64,000 nucleotides of DNA from Gibbula magus. Taxonomy: Eukaryota; Mollusca; Gastropoda; Trochida; Trochidae. Below the pieces are notes generated by a model. That model was not told the origin of the DNA. It did not search any database and saw nothing but the letters and a program-made list of their open reading frames with translations. Position 1 is the first letter of the stretch. Each line of letters opens with the position of its first letter. The translations under genes were made by a program, and so were the position numbers. Shown here piece by piece: positions 10,001 through 21,444 of the stretch. Location of the stretch: contig OW388300.1 of the NCBI GenBank assembly GCA_936450465.1, positions 49,837,378 through 49,901,377 of the forward strand. The letters are read 5' to 3'.

Positions 10001-13000
10001 ATTAACTCTATATAAACTATCTTTACGTATAATGTCACTTGCAAGAACAACATGGGGACTGGCCTAAAATAAAACATAACTTGATCATTTTGTTGATTAA
10101 AATCATTATATTTTCATTATCATATTTTTATATTTAAGTTCATTACGATCATCAATACGAACTTGACATTTAAGAAAATAGGTGTACACTCTTGTGATTG
10201 TATGATCTGCACTTGGTGGTTATTGTAGTGGTTACTGTATTTACTCCTATGAAAAGTCTCATGAATAACATGGATAATCATCTTATACTCTTGCAAGTGT
10301 GTCACTTACGCGAAGGTCGTACAAAATGAGTTTTGGACCTCACTCTCATTCAGGCAACAACATGATTCACACTCGATCCCTATGTTGTGACTGGATTGTA
10401 TTTCTTGATTCTAACAAATTCCCAAGAGGTGAAAGTCGTACCGAGGATTCTCTCCCTTATTTCTACCCAAAGGAAATCGTGTTTTACATTGACTTACATC
10501 GAGTAATTACTTCAAAGGTATTGTCAATTGACAAAAAAAGCTATTTCAAAGCTACATGTAAGCACTTTGAATATCTTTGATATGAATCACACAAATAAAC
10601 TATTTAACGTGTTTGTCTCGTACTTGGTCTTCTCTATGTATCAGCATGTTTGCGGTTATTTTTTTCACAATTTGAAAGAGAATACATTAAGGATCACACA
10701 TTAAAAGAGGGATCGTTTATGCAACGTTTCCGTTTTCAAAAAGACCATGATAACTTGTCATTCGCAAATGATCATTGTAGACACGACGTCACTGATTGCA
10801 AAACTAACTATGAATACAACCAATCAAAATGCTCTATTTCGGGCAAATATAGCGCTCCACCTGCACCATGGGTTACAATGGAAGACTGACTCGAGTAATC
10901 TCTGTGGGGAGAGAATGATGTGACGTGAAAATGCAAACAAATAAATTTAAGAACAGAGCATTTGATTTTGACGTCGCATACTACAATCCATAACAATCGA
11001 AAATGTAATAACAGATTCAAAGTGTACTTTGTACCAACCTAGCCAGAATTCACCACCAGCGTTGCCAAAGCCATACTTGTAATCAGTCCAATATTTGTAG
11101 AAGTCCACACTGCCATCTTCGCGTCTTTGAAACACCTGGTAGCACAATTGCATACATTATCATTTATGTTTATGTTATGTTCCGCAGATAGATATCTTCT
11201 ATACCCGTGTTATATTTACCCTGCCTTAGCCTGCTTGGCAGCTGTTTAAGTATACATTTGGGTATTAATCCAACAAAACCCTAGTTTGTAAAATGAAATG
11301 CGGGGATTGTTAGGGTAAATTGATTGATTTCATCACTCATAACTTAATGCTTATTCATGGACTAATTCATTGAAATAAAACAAATTTAAAATGTTAATAA
11401 AATATTAGGAAAATGTGAGGGTACTTAATTTTTTAATTATTTAGAGAAAGTATACGAACAAATTCAGAATCAATTCATTGTAGACAACATCTTCGATACC
11501 AAGTTGACATTCAAACACCAAAACATATTTTATCAACCATGATAAGAAACTAGCCTGCAGACATTAACTTTTCAGGTCTTTTTTAAACAATAATTGAGAA
11601 AAAGTCTACAAACATACATGTAGAATCTGTGAATATATTTGAGATAATTTGAGTTCAATCTGTTAATCCAACACTTAAGATAGGCAAATACCGTAAGTAC
11701 TGACCACATTTGTTTATTAAAGCAATTTTATTGAATTTTACAGTTTCAGGATTGTGTGAGTTTGAAGGTGCCTACTGCTTTAACGAATGACTTATATTAA
11801 CTTAAAAAGTAAGGTGTCATTACACTAGCTAGTCACACAACAACAACAAATACTGATTTTCATTTTCCATAAGGGATCTTGGATTTTGACACTAAAATAC
11901 CAAGCTATTGTAAAGCCGGTTTCCATATACAGTGAACCGTTTAACTTTCCTTTCCACTCTGCTGCATGATTGCTTTACCTAATATCAAACATTGTTTTTC
12001 TGACACGTTGTCTTCTTCCTTGTTGGAACAAAATGTTGGTGTTGGTTAATTAGTTTCCAACAATTTCAGTTTTGTTGGCCTTTAGAGACAATGTGTAACT
12101 ATGTTCCCCTCGTGTTCATCACGCTATTGTTTCCTATACCTATTGTTTCTATCGCAGATTTCTATAGATAATGTTCTACTTGTCAGGCAGTCCAATAAGT
12201 TAAGTGATTTTTGCTCTTGATTTCCTTGACACTTTCATTTATTCTGACATGGTTTAACACATTAGATATGCACACGCATTAAGATTTCACGGGTATTCCA
12301 TTGTTGATACACAGGTGAACAACTCATCAATACAATCAATGTCTTGCCGTTTCAACTTCTCGTCACTAATTGATATCTAACGGCTTGTAACCAGTGTCAT
12401 ACAGCATCAAACTACTCCCAGCAGAGTGGAACGTCAATAATGACGATTTACAAGAATGCCCTTTCCTGAATGGTCCATTGGGCATGCCTTTTCCTTGCCA
12501 AACTCAAAACCATCGATTGTCATTGTCAAACTGCCATTATCAATCATAGAACTGAGTTTTGAACTTGAGTACAAACTTAAGTTTGTGTCGAGAAATCGGG
12601 GCCAGAAAATTGAGGAGAGATGGGATATTAGAAAACAAGGGATCATCGGTGCACCTTTTGAGTACAGTACCTTCTAAAGGAAAGGAAATAGGAGTTTGCG
12701 AGAAGCAATGTCAAATTTGTTCAACGTTTTATAGAATTAAAGCCCTTTGTTGGCCAAGGTTAATAAACCAGCGGGATTTCTATGGTAATTAATTGAAGAT
12801 TACCGTCCATCCACCTCCATCAGTGGTCATGTCACAGGAGACTCTGAAGTGACCCGAACCACCCGGGTTGATGAAGTACACTCCACTTGGTGCATCGGGA
12901 TCCCGACTTCTAATGTCTGCACAGTCCTGTGTGGTCGTCCATACACTGACACTGGCGGGCATGTCACAGTAGACTCTGGCAGGCCCTTCTCCATCTTCAG

Positions 13001-14691
13001 GGTCGATGATGTACACTCCGTCTAGAGACTTCGGATGAATGATATGTACGTCTGAACATGCTCTTTTATCTGTAAATAGGTAAATACATTCTCATGTAAA
13101 CTTAAACTGTCATTTATAAACCTACAATCATGACTGGCATTATTCGGAGAATATACCGTTAATACATTTATTGCATTTTATATTTTATTATGTTCCTCAC
13201 CTTATTATAAATGCATGTATAGAGGTAACAAATGGGAAAAGTCTAAATAGAATTAAACATAATATTAAGTATGAGGTAAATGAGGGTATTGAGTCAGGAG
13301 AGAATGACATGCACTCGTTGTTTTATACACTAATTTGTTCTACTATTCATCAATAGAACGATTGGTAACAAATAGAGAGTGTCCTCTGATATCAAACATA
13401 TCAACGCGAATTGATCAACGTCACAATATCCAGGTTTGCAGAATTCATCCGAATTCATTATGTCATAACAGTGACTTGATGGGGCAAAACATTGTGATTA
13501 CAAATGACCGTGACGAGGCACTGTGCAAAAATATCTCCTAGATGTTATCGCTTGATCTCACACAAGCTATATCTCCTAGGTGTTATCGCTTGATCTCACA
13601 TAAGCTAAATCTCCTGCAGAACACGGTTTTGATTGATTCAAATTCAGTTTTCATAACATTTACATGATGAACTTTCAAAAACGAAATGTTTAGATATAAA
13701 TTAGATATTGGTACAAAAATCCTGTTTCATACATTATTCCTCTCCGTTGGTATATAAGCATTCAATACGTAAATATAACTATATCTTACGACTACTCTGT
13801 GTTACATATCACTTTGCGTAATGAAGTGCAAGACGCGTCACTGTAGAATACGAAACGGATAACACCTGAATGCAAGGGCGTTCTAGCGAAAGGCCCCTCT
13901 TTGCTGGAACACCTGAGGATGAGGGTGTTATCTATTATATAACGACAAAAACAAAAACAAACTAACTGAGTGCAGTTGTCTAAATGTTTACTGCAGGTGG
14001 TCCAAGTAGATTACAGCATACATAAAATATCATGGAAGTTCTCTGGAAACTCTCTGAAACTTGGACTTTTTTTTGATTGATTACCTTACCAAATGGGACT
14101 TAGAATTGTTTGGGTGTAAATAATTTTACTTGGAGGGCCATATACTGGATACTACCCACTTGGAAAGGTTATTATTCTGTTATACCCACTTGGAAGGTTA
14201 TTATTCTGGATAATACCCGTGCGGGGTATTATCCAGTATAAGGCCTTCTCAAAAGAAACTGTAAAGCCCTAGTTGCTTTCGTAGGGAAGTTCTCCTGGAC
14301 AAACAACTGAATTCAAAAAGTGTTAAATGGGCGTTGAGGTATATAAATAGAAATATCACTCACGGAGAAGCAGAGTGAAGTACACAGATCCTTGTTGCAC
14401 AGTGCTGTCCTGAGTGGAAGTCCACCTGATAGCGTGTCCACTACACACATCCGTCTGGGAGTTGTAGAAGAAGGAAATACACTGGGTGTCCAGGGCACAT
14501 GTGTCGGCACACACCAGCGTGGATCCAGTTCCCGATTTTGACCAAAGAGAAAGTTTCGATATTATTTTGTTTTGGAAAGAATCAATACGATTGAATCTCT
14601 CATTATAACAGTAGTTACATTGTCCGTGACCTGCTAGGAGTGTGAGGACAACTGTGACAGTAACTGTGACAGTGAGATACTTTAAGATCAT
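7092..14691 (-). CDS. Secreted apple/PAN plus fibrinogen-related domain protein (five exons)
   Basis: Exons on the minus strand: 14691-14364, 13069-12804, 11135-11039, 7913-7749 and 7333-7092; all introns are GT-AG and every split codon fits, giving 365 residues. Residues 1-25 are a signal peptide (ATG at 14691, hydrophobic [13 protein letters not shown]). A cysteine-rich apple/PAN-like domain follows (about 26-100, [11 protein letters not shown]). Residues 114-153 repeat the start of a fibrinogen domain, and 158-365 form a full C-terminal fibrinogen domain: [23 protein letters not shown], the calcium-site-like [13 protein letters not shown], and [11 protein letters not shown] at the end. Such proteins are secreted lectins that bind acetylated sugars and act in mollusc innate immunity (family knowledge). 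An upstream in-frame ATG at 14787 would destroy the signal peptide and is rejected. No break was seen, so it is probably functional. Confidence 0.9.
7334..7748 (-). other. Intron 4 of the lectin gene
   Basis: Donor GTAGGT at 7748, acceptor ttccag ending at 7334. It contains a dispersed-looking segment (aataataatagtccatttatatagcgc near 7460 onward) typical of invertebrate interspersed repeats, not assigned to a family. Confidence 0.6.
8487..9264 (+). pseudogene. Tc1-like transposase, dead copy inside intron 3
   Basis: The N-terminal DNA-binding part starts at 8502 ([16 protein letters not shown]) and reaches the linker [16 protein letters not shown]. The frame then breaks, and the region holding the first catalytic aspartate is gone: the sequence jumps from NRNISTRLV to a reading like VIVWG-CL. 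The second aspartate ([11 protein letters not shown]) and third acidic region ([15 protein letters not shown]) remain in other frames. A TAG/TAA-type stop follows VEYMRA. The strand is opposite to the host gene. I could not identify terminal inverted repeats. The copy cannot make an active enzyme. Confidence 0.8.
9265..11038. other. Rest of lectin intron 3
   Basis: A segment at 9335-9460 has an imperfect inverted pair around gaattatggat and ends with tgtacactagg, which also occurs at 9298; it looks like debris of another repeat. The remainder is AT-rich with no recognised feature; the open frames at 10299-10889 carry no motif. Confidence 0.45.
11136..12803. other. Lectin intron 2
   Basis: Donor GTAATC at 12803 and acceptor ctaccag at 11136. 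The overlapping open frames at 12434-12792 on both strands have no recognisable motif and sit in the intron, so I do not call them genes. Confidence 0.5.
13070..14363. other. Lectin intron 1
   Basis: Donor GTGAGT at 14363, acceptor ttacag at 13070. It holds a two-copy direct repeat of about 42 bases (atctcctaggtgttatcgct type, 13530-13615) and, at 14150-14245, two copies of tacccacttgg with ttattattct and an inverted pair around ggataatacccg / cggggtattatcc. Confidence 0.55.
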
Positions 14692-14729
14692 TTTCACACC
14701 GGGTGTTACAATATAGCACAGTTCCAATA

Positions 14730-15155
14730 TCAACGTCTGGTACAATATAGCACAGTTCAAATCATCAATGTCTGGTACGATGTTCAAATCATCAACGTCT
14801 GGTACAATGGAACACAGTTCAAATCATCAACGTCTGGTACAATGTAACACAGTTCAAATCATCAACGTTTGGTACAATGTAACACAGTTCAAATCATCAA
14901 CGTCTGGTACAATGCAACACAGTTCAAATCATCAACGTTTGGTACAATGTAACACAGTTCAAATCATCAACGTTTGGTACAATGTAACACAGTTCAAATC
15001 ATCAACGTCTGGTACAATGTAACACAGTTCAAATCATCAACGTCTGGTACAATGTAACACAGTTCAAATCATCAACGTCTGGTACAATGTAACACAGGTC
15101 AAATCATCAACGTCTGGTACAATGTAACACAGTTCAAATCATCAACGTCTGACAC
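14730..15155. repeat. 35-bp minisatellite just upstream of the lectin start codon
   Basis: About 12 copies of a 35-base unit containing cgtctggtacaatgtaacac and agttcaaatcatcaa; starts at 14831 and 14866 give the period. It begins about 40 bases upstream of the lectin ATG, so it occupies the 5' UTR or proximal promoter. Open frames across it are artefacts. Confidence 0.9.
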
Positions 15156-16200
15156 AGGATAGCACTCTCTACCATCAACAACTCACTCAATGTAGTACAG
15201 CAACATCCAATCAAAAAGCGGCACTTATAGTCACATTGTCCCACAATAATGTCTCCGAGTCACGTGATATGATGTATCAAAGCGCATGAATGTGTATGAC
15301 CCTGATTCATCCGTGGAGGCTGTAAATACGACGGTCTGTTGTTGAGCAGATCAAGGTTTTCCCAAAAGGGCTTGGTGAAAAAGCCATTTACTTAGAGGTA
15401 TTGTTTACATGATGTTTGATATAGGGAGAGAGATTGTTCCACATTTATTATTTATTAAATGATGTAGTGTCTGCCGTCAGTTCAGTGAGTCTCAATCGTG
15501 GCTAAAGGTAAGGGAGTATCTCAATGATATGTCGGAACTGGTCATCTGCAATGTTTCGTTGCTCGTTGATAATGCTGAAGAAACGATACCAACTTTCCAA
15601 CAGAGTCGAACACACAATATTTCTGCTGGATAAAAAGATATACAAAATAATTATTTCATTCATGAGAGTACGATACTATATAGTTCATATATGTTCAAAC
15701 ACACATAGGCTACTAAAAGTTTCACAGGTTGTTTTATGTAAATAATGTTGTTAGTAGAAGATTATGTCAGAATAATATACCTTCTTGGAAGTTAAATAAA
15801 TGTCGCATCGTTGCTGTATGACGTCATAATGAAACCGCTCGCTCAGATTTCAATATGACGATTTCTTAAATGCCTTGTTTTTCAAAAACATGAACAGAAC
15901 ATGTTTAAAACATTACAAATTAAGTTGGCTTGACGAGACATGCTGTAACAATGTGTCAGTCGTATTTGTCCCGCGTGGAGTAAAATATGTGGCATTTTGT
16001 ATTGGTATTGTGTTGTTTTGCCCCCAGATGTATAAGCTTCTGTCACGTGTCAAAGGGTATACAAATAAAGCATACATTGCTTATACGGCTGCTAACATAC
16101 AAACTCACTACCGAAAACATCATGTAAATGTTATGTGACAACGCTCCCAAGGGCATAATTGCCATTTGGTTTATATTGTACTCAAGTGCCACGTACATGT
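15156..16200. other. Upstream flank of the lectin gene, nothing recognised
   Basis: AT-rich sequence. Any distal promoter of the lectin gene should be here or within the minisatellite, but I can point to no convincing TATA box or binding-site cluster. Open frames at 15524 and 15875 lack motifs. Confidence 0.35.
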
Positions 16201-16214
16201 TTATGCAAATGGGT

Positions 16215-16320
16215 ACTAGAGTTCTGCTCGGGGAAACGAAATGATTACGGATGGACCGACAGACGGACAGGAGGACGACTATATCCTACGGTATTACATA
16301 CGATTTGGGGTAAAAAGTCT
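16215..16320 (+). repeat. End fragment of a dispersed repeat with GGACGGAC motif
   Basis: gaaacgaaatgattacgga, a gacagacggac run and gactatatcc-acggtattaca match the end of the satellite at 27.06-27.17 kb in the same order, showing a dispersed family. Confidence 0.65.
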
Positions 16321-16680
16321 TTTGTTTAACCCGACACGATAAGTGAGGTATGCATTGTTCATGAATTCGAACTCTTTAAATGATTAATGGCAAATATTTA
16401 AATCGGGGAACCTCAAAGGAGTAGCAAAACTTAGATCAATCATAGAATAATGCGGTGAAACCAAGTACAGCCGTAACGATTCAATGAACAGAAATAAAAG
16501 TTAGTACACTCATGTGTGATTTATGATGGTTTATTTAGAATACACCTCAGAGGATAACGTTCACAATACATTGCCATAGTGAGCAATATCATCTTCAAGC
16601 ATAGTGTGTTGTTCCTGCACATCGATCTCATAATGCAAAAACAAAGATTCAAAGAGTCTTTGGTAGTATACAATAAAAAA

Positions 16681-16867
16681 AATGTAATTTATGTCGGTTG
16701 AGCAGAGCGAATTAGAAATAAATTAATTTCGCTCCGGGAGAGACAGATAAAAGGGAGGTAATATATGGATAGAGGGCGCATATGTGGAGGGTATAAATGT
16801 GACGTCATATGGCGCGTAGTTCATTCTCGACTGCGGCTTCAACAAGCTTACATTAGCTTTTTGTTTT
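16681..16867 (+). repeat. DIRS split direct repeat A1
   Basis: Left end of the element. It contains gagcagagcgaattagaaat, a tataaa-like word at about 16791 and ends in ctttttgtttt. Same length as A2 (187 bases) with only a few differences. It precedes the first ORF and may hold the promoter. Confidence 0.9.
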
Positions 16868-16886
16868 AGTAGTTCCACTTGTCAAT

Positions 16887-19289
16887 ATGGCCGAGCAATT
16901 AGATATCACGAACAGACTAGACGATATACTTAAAAAGATAGAGGACTCTAAGGTTGATATAAATCGATCGGTTGATGCGAAATTACAGGGGCTTGTTGAT
17001 AGTTATTCCAAAACGTCAAAAGAGGTAACTCGTTTAAAGACTGAAAAAGATTTTACATGGAAGCACGAGGGTCACAGAATCCAATATGCTTTTAATGCCG
17101 ACTCAATTGACAATCTTAAGCAGATGAAATTTGCATTGGAGTACGGGAAGACAGAGTATTTAAATGAGCTTTTAGAGTCTTAGTTAGAGCGCATTGAGAA
17201 GAGAAATAAACTGATCAGGATTGCAGACACCTCAGATGGAGGCTGGCAGACCGTTCGCGAATACGCGGCTAATTCGCTTGCAGCAGATTCAGATGATGAG
17301 AAAAGGATTCAGCGAGCCGACGCAAGGGCCTGTAAAAAACTGGAGAAGAAAAAACCCAAGCCCTCCCGTTTTCACCCTTTTTCCAGGCTGACAGCGACTG
17401 TTACACAGTCTTCTTCTGGTATGCGCCCTTCTTCTCTGCCGTCGTCTACCCAGCAGCCCTTTCGAGTGCAGAGGCGAGGTACATGCAGTCCGCGTCCCAC
17501 TGGAGGCGAGATTGTCCCACACTCACCGGGCGTTACATACAGCGAGACGGCGGATCCAGCGAGGAACGAAAGTCCTTCTAGACAAGGTAATTGTGATTTT
17601 TCGTTCTTGACCGAGGATTTCTATGAATATGAACAAGGTTCGGCAGAAATCAGAGTGAGAGGGCGTTTACGACGGTGTTTGTCATTTTGGCGGGAAATCG
17701 GGTCTACTGATTTTGTTGTGGATGTGATAAAAGATGGGTACAAGATTCCTTTTCATTCAACCCCACCATCTATGTGTTTGAATAACAATAAATCAGCTAT
17801 CATGCATTCAAGTTTTGTGTGTGAGGCCATCACGGATCTATTACGTAAAGATCTTATTGTTGAATGTGCTGACCCTCCTTTTGTAGTCAATCCTTTATCC
17901 GTCTCCATTCAGTCATCGGGGAAGAAAAGATTGATCCTTGATCTTTCGGTTGTTAATAAGCATATTTACAAGCAATCTGTGAAATACGAAGATTGGAGAA
18001 CTACTCTTATGTATATAAATGACAATGATTGGCTGGTAAAGTTCGACATTCACTCTGCCTATCACCATTTAGAAGTGTTTTGTGAACATACATCCTTCCT
18101 GGGATTTTCATGGCAGTTTCCATCAGGACAAAAGTTTTTCAAATTCCTTGTTTTACCTTTTGGTTTGACATCTGCACCCTACATTTTTACTAAAGTTACA
18201 AGACAGTAAGTGAAATCATGGAGAATGCAAGGCATTCGATGTGTAACTTTTCTAGATGACGGGCTTTTGTCAGAATCTTCAGAAAATGAGTGTTTAGTTG
18301 TAGCTATGAAGGTTAAGAATGATTTGATCAAATCTGGATTTGTACCCAAAGATGAGAAATCGCTTTGGGTGCCATCGCAAACACTCGAGTGGTTAGGTTT
18401 TATTGTTGACACATCACGTTTAGTGATGTCAGTGCCTCACCGCAAGATTATCAAGGTCAAGGACGCTATCAGTTGCTTGCTAGCTGGAGGAAAGGTCAAG
18501 GTCAGAGTGCACGTTAGAAAACTAGCTTCGGTTGTAGGACAAATAATTTCAATGAAGCTCGTTCTTGGAAGTGTGAGTCAGTTAATGACAAGAGCTCTGT
18601 CTGTTGACATTTTGAAAGCTCAGAATTGGAACGATAAAGTTCTTCTGTCTCCAGAAAGTATTGAGCAACTCAGATTTTGGTTGTCGATGGTTACCAAATA
18701 CACTTAAAGAGCTTTGTGTGCAGATAGTTCCCCGACTAGGGTTGTGTATAGCGATGCAAGCAGCACAGGTTACGGGGGTTATTGTGTACAATTCGGAGGT
18801 AGAGAATCGCATGGCGTGTGGTCACAGGGCGAGATGAAAATGAGCTCAACATGGCGAGAGCTAAAAGCTGTAGCTATGATTTTGCAAAGTTTCGTGACCT
18901 TCCTTTCAGATCACATGGTCAAATGGTTTACTGATAACCAGAACGTTGTGGCAGTAGTTCAGAAGGGCAGCATGAAAGGTCATGTACAGGGTTTGGCTCT
19001 AGAAATATTTCACATATGCTTGCAGCATAACATTATGTTGGAGGTTGAGTGGATTCCCCGTGGGGAGAATGAGCAAGCAGATTACCTCAGCAGAATTGTT
19101 GATACAGATGATTGGGGAGTTTCTCATGATGTGTTTGAATTGGTTGACAAAAAGTGGGGACCCTACACTGTAGATCGCTTTGCTTCTTATTACAACAGGA
19201 AAGTGGAGCGATTTGATTCCCGTTACTGGAATCCAGGCTGTGAGTCTGTTGACACATTTACTGTCAACTGGAAAGGTGAGATGAACTAG
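16887..19289 (+). pseudogene. DIRS gag-like, reverse transcriptase and RNase H frame with three internal stops
   Basis: Starting at the ATG at 16887, one frame runs to the stop at 19287 and is interrupted only at 17181 (TAG), 18207 (TAA) and 18705 (TAA). The first part (MAEQLDITNRLDD, coiled-coil-like) is gag-like. The RT follows: KRLILDLSVVNKHI, the first catalytic Asp in VKFDIHSAYHH, LPFGLTSAPYIF, and FLDD as the YxDD-box variant near 18250. RNase H residues are seen in YSDASSTGYGG, the Glu of WRELKAV, TDNQNVV and EQADYLSR. Between gag and RT is a Ser/Pro/Arg-rich linker. Whether the first stop is a natural gag/pol boundary is open; the two inside pol are probably mutations. Confidence 0.85.
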
Positions 19290-19530
19290 GTTGTGCCCCC
19301 TGTCTACCTTGTAGCCAGAGTGTTAAATCATATGAGAATGTAAAGCTAAGGGCACTTTGGTCATACCAAGGTGGAATTCTGCCAGCTTCTGGCCTTTGTT
19401 GTGTCCGAATGATGCGTCTTCCCACATGTAAAGAGGGTTACGTACCCAGTCGTTGCGGTGGGAATATGTTTGGTGTTGTGGATCTGAAATTCGTTATGTT
19501 AGCTTTGTTTCTTGATTTTACTGAATGATT

Positions 19531-20538
19531 TAATCCAAGTATTCTTCCTTATGTTTCAGGTATCATTCAATCTGTATACCATGATGCTGTAAGTAAGCTC
19601 CCTGCGAGTTTAAGGGGCGAGATATCGTCTCTAGCAGATCTACTTGGTGAGGCCAGGGCGTCTTCCACAACTCGATCTTACGTTAATGGGTTTGAACGCT
19701 TCAAGGTTTGGTCGTTATCGCACGGAGTTCCGGTTGATCTCCCTATCCCCCCTCTAAACTGTGCTTTATACTTGCTTTCTGTTATTCAGAGTAGTTCAAC
19801 CATTTCGCCTGCAACTAATGCTTTCTATAGCATAAGATATGCTCACAATATCGTTGGTTTGCCAAGTCCGACTGATAATAGTCTGGTAAAAAATGTGTTG
19901 GAGGCAGGGCGGAGAAGATTAGCAAAGCCTACTCTGAAAAAAGAACCAATTACAGTTGACCAAATAAGAAATTTGTTTTTGGCTTCTGACAAGAATTGCT
20001 TAAAAGATAGCCGAATATTAACTATGGTTATTATCGCTTACTGTGGTTTTCTACGTTCTGACGAACTTTTGCATATTCGCCGGTCAGATATTGTTTTCTA
20101 TGAGCAGTATATGTCAATCTTTGTCGAAAAGTCAAAAACAGATGTATATCGTGATGGAGCATGGCTTGTTATTTCTTCAATTTCATCTGAACTGTGTCCT
20201 GTGAAACAACTAAAGTTGTATTTGCAATTGGCAGGGATAAGGGATGATTCTGACGAGTATGTGTTTAGATCCATTTCCAAGTTTGGGGAGGATTATAAAT
20301 GTCATACACAGCTTTACACGAGACATTCCTCGCAGCTTTGACGCCGTTTGTAAATAATGTTTCCAAATATGGGTTACATAGTTTGAGGTCAGGTGGGGCC
20401 ACAGCAGCAGCAAATAATGGAATTCCAGACAGGATGTTCAAGCGTCACGGGCGCTGGAAGAGCGATAGGGCGAAAGATGGCTATGTAAAAGACGATTTGA
20501 GTGCAAGGTTGCGTGTATCAAAATCTCTTGGTCTTTGA
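19531..20538 (+). pseudogene. DIRS tyrosine recombinase, frameshifted
   Basis: The enzyme joins the element's circular DNA to the target. The N-terminal SAM-like part includes TTRSYVNGFERFKVW. The catalytic domain shows the first Arg in GFLRSDELLHIR, then HSLRSGG (His-x-x-Arg), HGRW and the nucleophile Tyr in DGYVKDD. The frame shifts near 20298: the frame from the N-terminal side runs into a stop at 20339, while a second frame starting SYTALHETF carries on to the stop at 20536. All catalytic residues are otherwise present. A TGA at about 19525 precedes the open stretch. Confidence 0.85.
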
Positions 20539-20586
20539 CCTTTTATTTATTAAAATGGTCAAGAGTTCTTGCCCTTTCTTTTTCAT

Positions 20587-20655
20587 CTCGACAAATGCCG
20601 CAGGGGAAAGCCATTGTGTGTTTGTTGTTTTATCTGGTGGTAGATGTAGAGAGAA
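20587..20655 (+). repeat. DIRS split direct repeat B1
   Basis: 69 bases beginning ctcgacaaatgccgcagggg, matched by B2. It joins directly to A2 at 20655. Confidence 0.88.
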
Positions 20656-20841
20656 ATGTAATTTATTGCGGTTGAGCAGAGCGAATTAGAAATAAATTAA
20701 TTTCTCTCCGGGAGAGACAGATAAAAGGGAGGTAATATATGGATAGAGGGCGCATATGTGGAGGGTATAAATGTGACATCATATGGCGCGTAGTTCATTC
20801 TCGACTGCGGCTTCAACAAGCTTACATTAGCTTTTTGTTTT
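20655..20841 (+). repeat. DIRS split direct repeat A2
   Basis: Second copy of A1, located inside the right end between B1 and B2, which is the arrangement seen in PAT/Ngaro-type elements. Confidence 0.9.
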
Positions 20842-21241
20842 TTAGAACGAAGTATGAAAGGAATTTACGCAGTTTTCAACTGTTGTGATGTAATTTAATA
20901 CGGTATTTATGACCGGTTGGACGTTGGCACCATGTGCTGGAATATTTCACTGCTGCAGTGATATGCCTACCTTGTGGGCCAGAGATGTTACCTAACATCG
21001 AAAGTTTTCTGTTTTGGTGAAGGATTGGCCCATCTTGTGGGTTTGGTAAATGCTACAGTAGCATGCGTTATTTCTTAAATGTTGGTTTACCTACGAGGAC
21101 GAGATGTTACTGTAGCATCATATTTATGAAGTGACTTTATTTCAGATTGACATGTGAAAACCTGATGTTTGCTTGGAACTAGCTGGAGAGGCGTGAACTG
21201 TTTTTGTATACAATGTATACGTATGTTTTTCTATTAAACGC

Positions 21242-21310
21242 CTCGACAAATGCCGCAGGGGAAAGCCATTGTGTGTTTGTTGTTTTATCTGGTGGTAGAT
21301 GTAGAGAGAA
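21242..21310 (+). repeat. DIRS split direct repeat B2 (right end)
   Basis: Matches B1 from ctcgacaaatg to gtagagagaa; similarity stops at 21310, defining the right boundary. Confidence 0.88.
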
Positions 21311-21444
21311 TAGCAATACATGTTGTTCTAAAAGCCGAAATAAGTGACCAATTTGCAAATTACGAATTTCTTGGTACGTGTAAGGTCAGTCGCACCCTAG
21401 ATACTATGATACATGTATTTCACCAACTTCCAAACGCACGTCAA

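Larger units (their letters stand above)
16681..21310 (+). mobile_element. DIRS-order (PAT-type) tyrosine-recombinase retrotransposon, 4.63 kb
   Basis: The element has the split direct repeat layout A1 ... B1-A2 ... B2: A1 16681-16867 equals A2 20655-20841, and B1 20587-20655 equals B2 21242-21310. B1 and A2 abut, as expected if the element integrates from a circle by its own recombinase. Between the repeats lie a gag-like/RT/RNase H frame and a tyrosine recombinase. The very high identity of the repeat pairs (a few differences in 187 and none obvious in 69 bases) suggests recent insertion, yet the reading frames hold stops and a frameshift, so this copy is defective. No integrase or LTR is present, consistent with the order. 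Confidence 0.9.

Noticed and set aside
12434..12792. Open frames on both strands inside lectin intron 2
   Set aside because: No motif, intronic, and overlapping in several frames, as expected by chance.
14768..15022. Repetitive 84-residue open frame
   Set aside because: It follows the 35-bp minisatellite through changing frames and is an artefact of the repeat.
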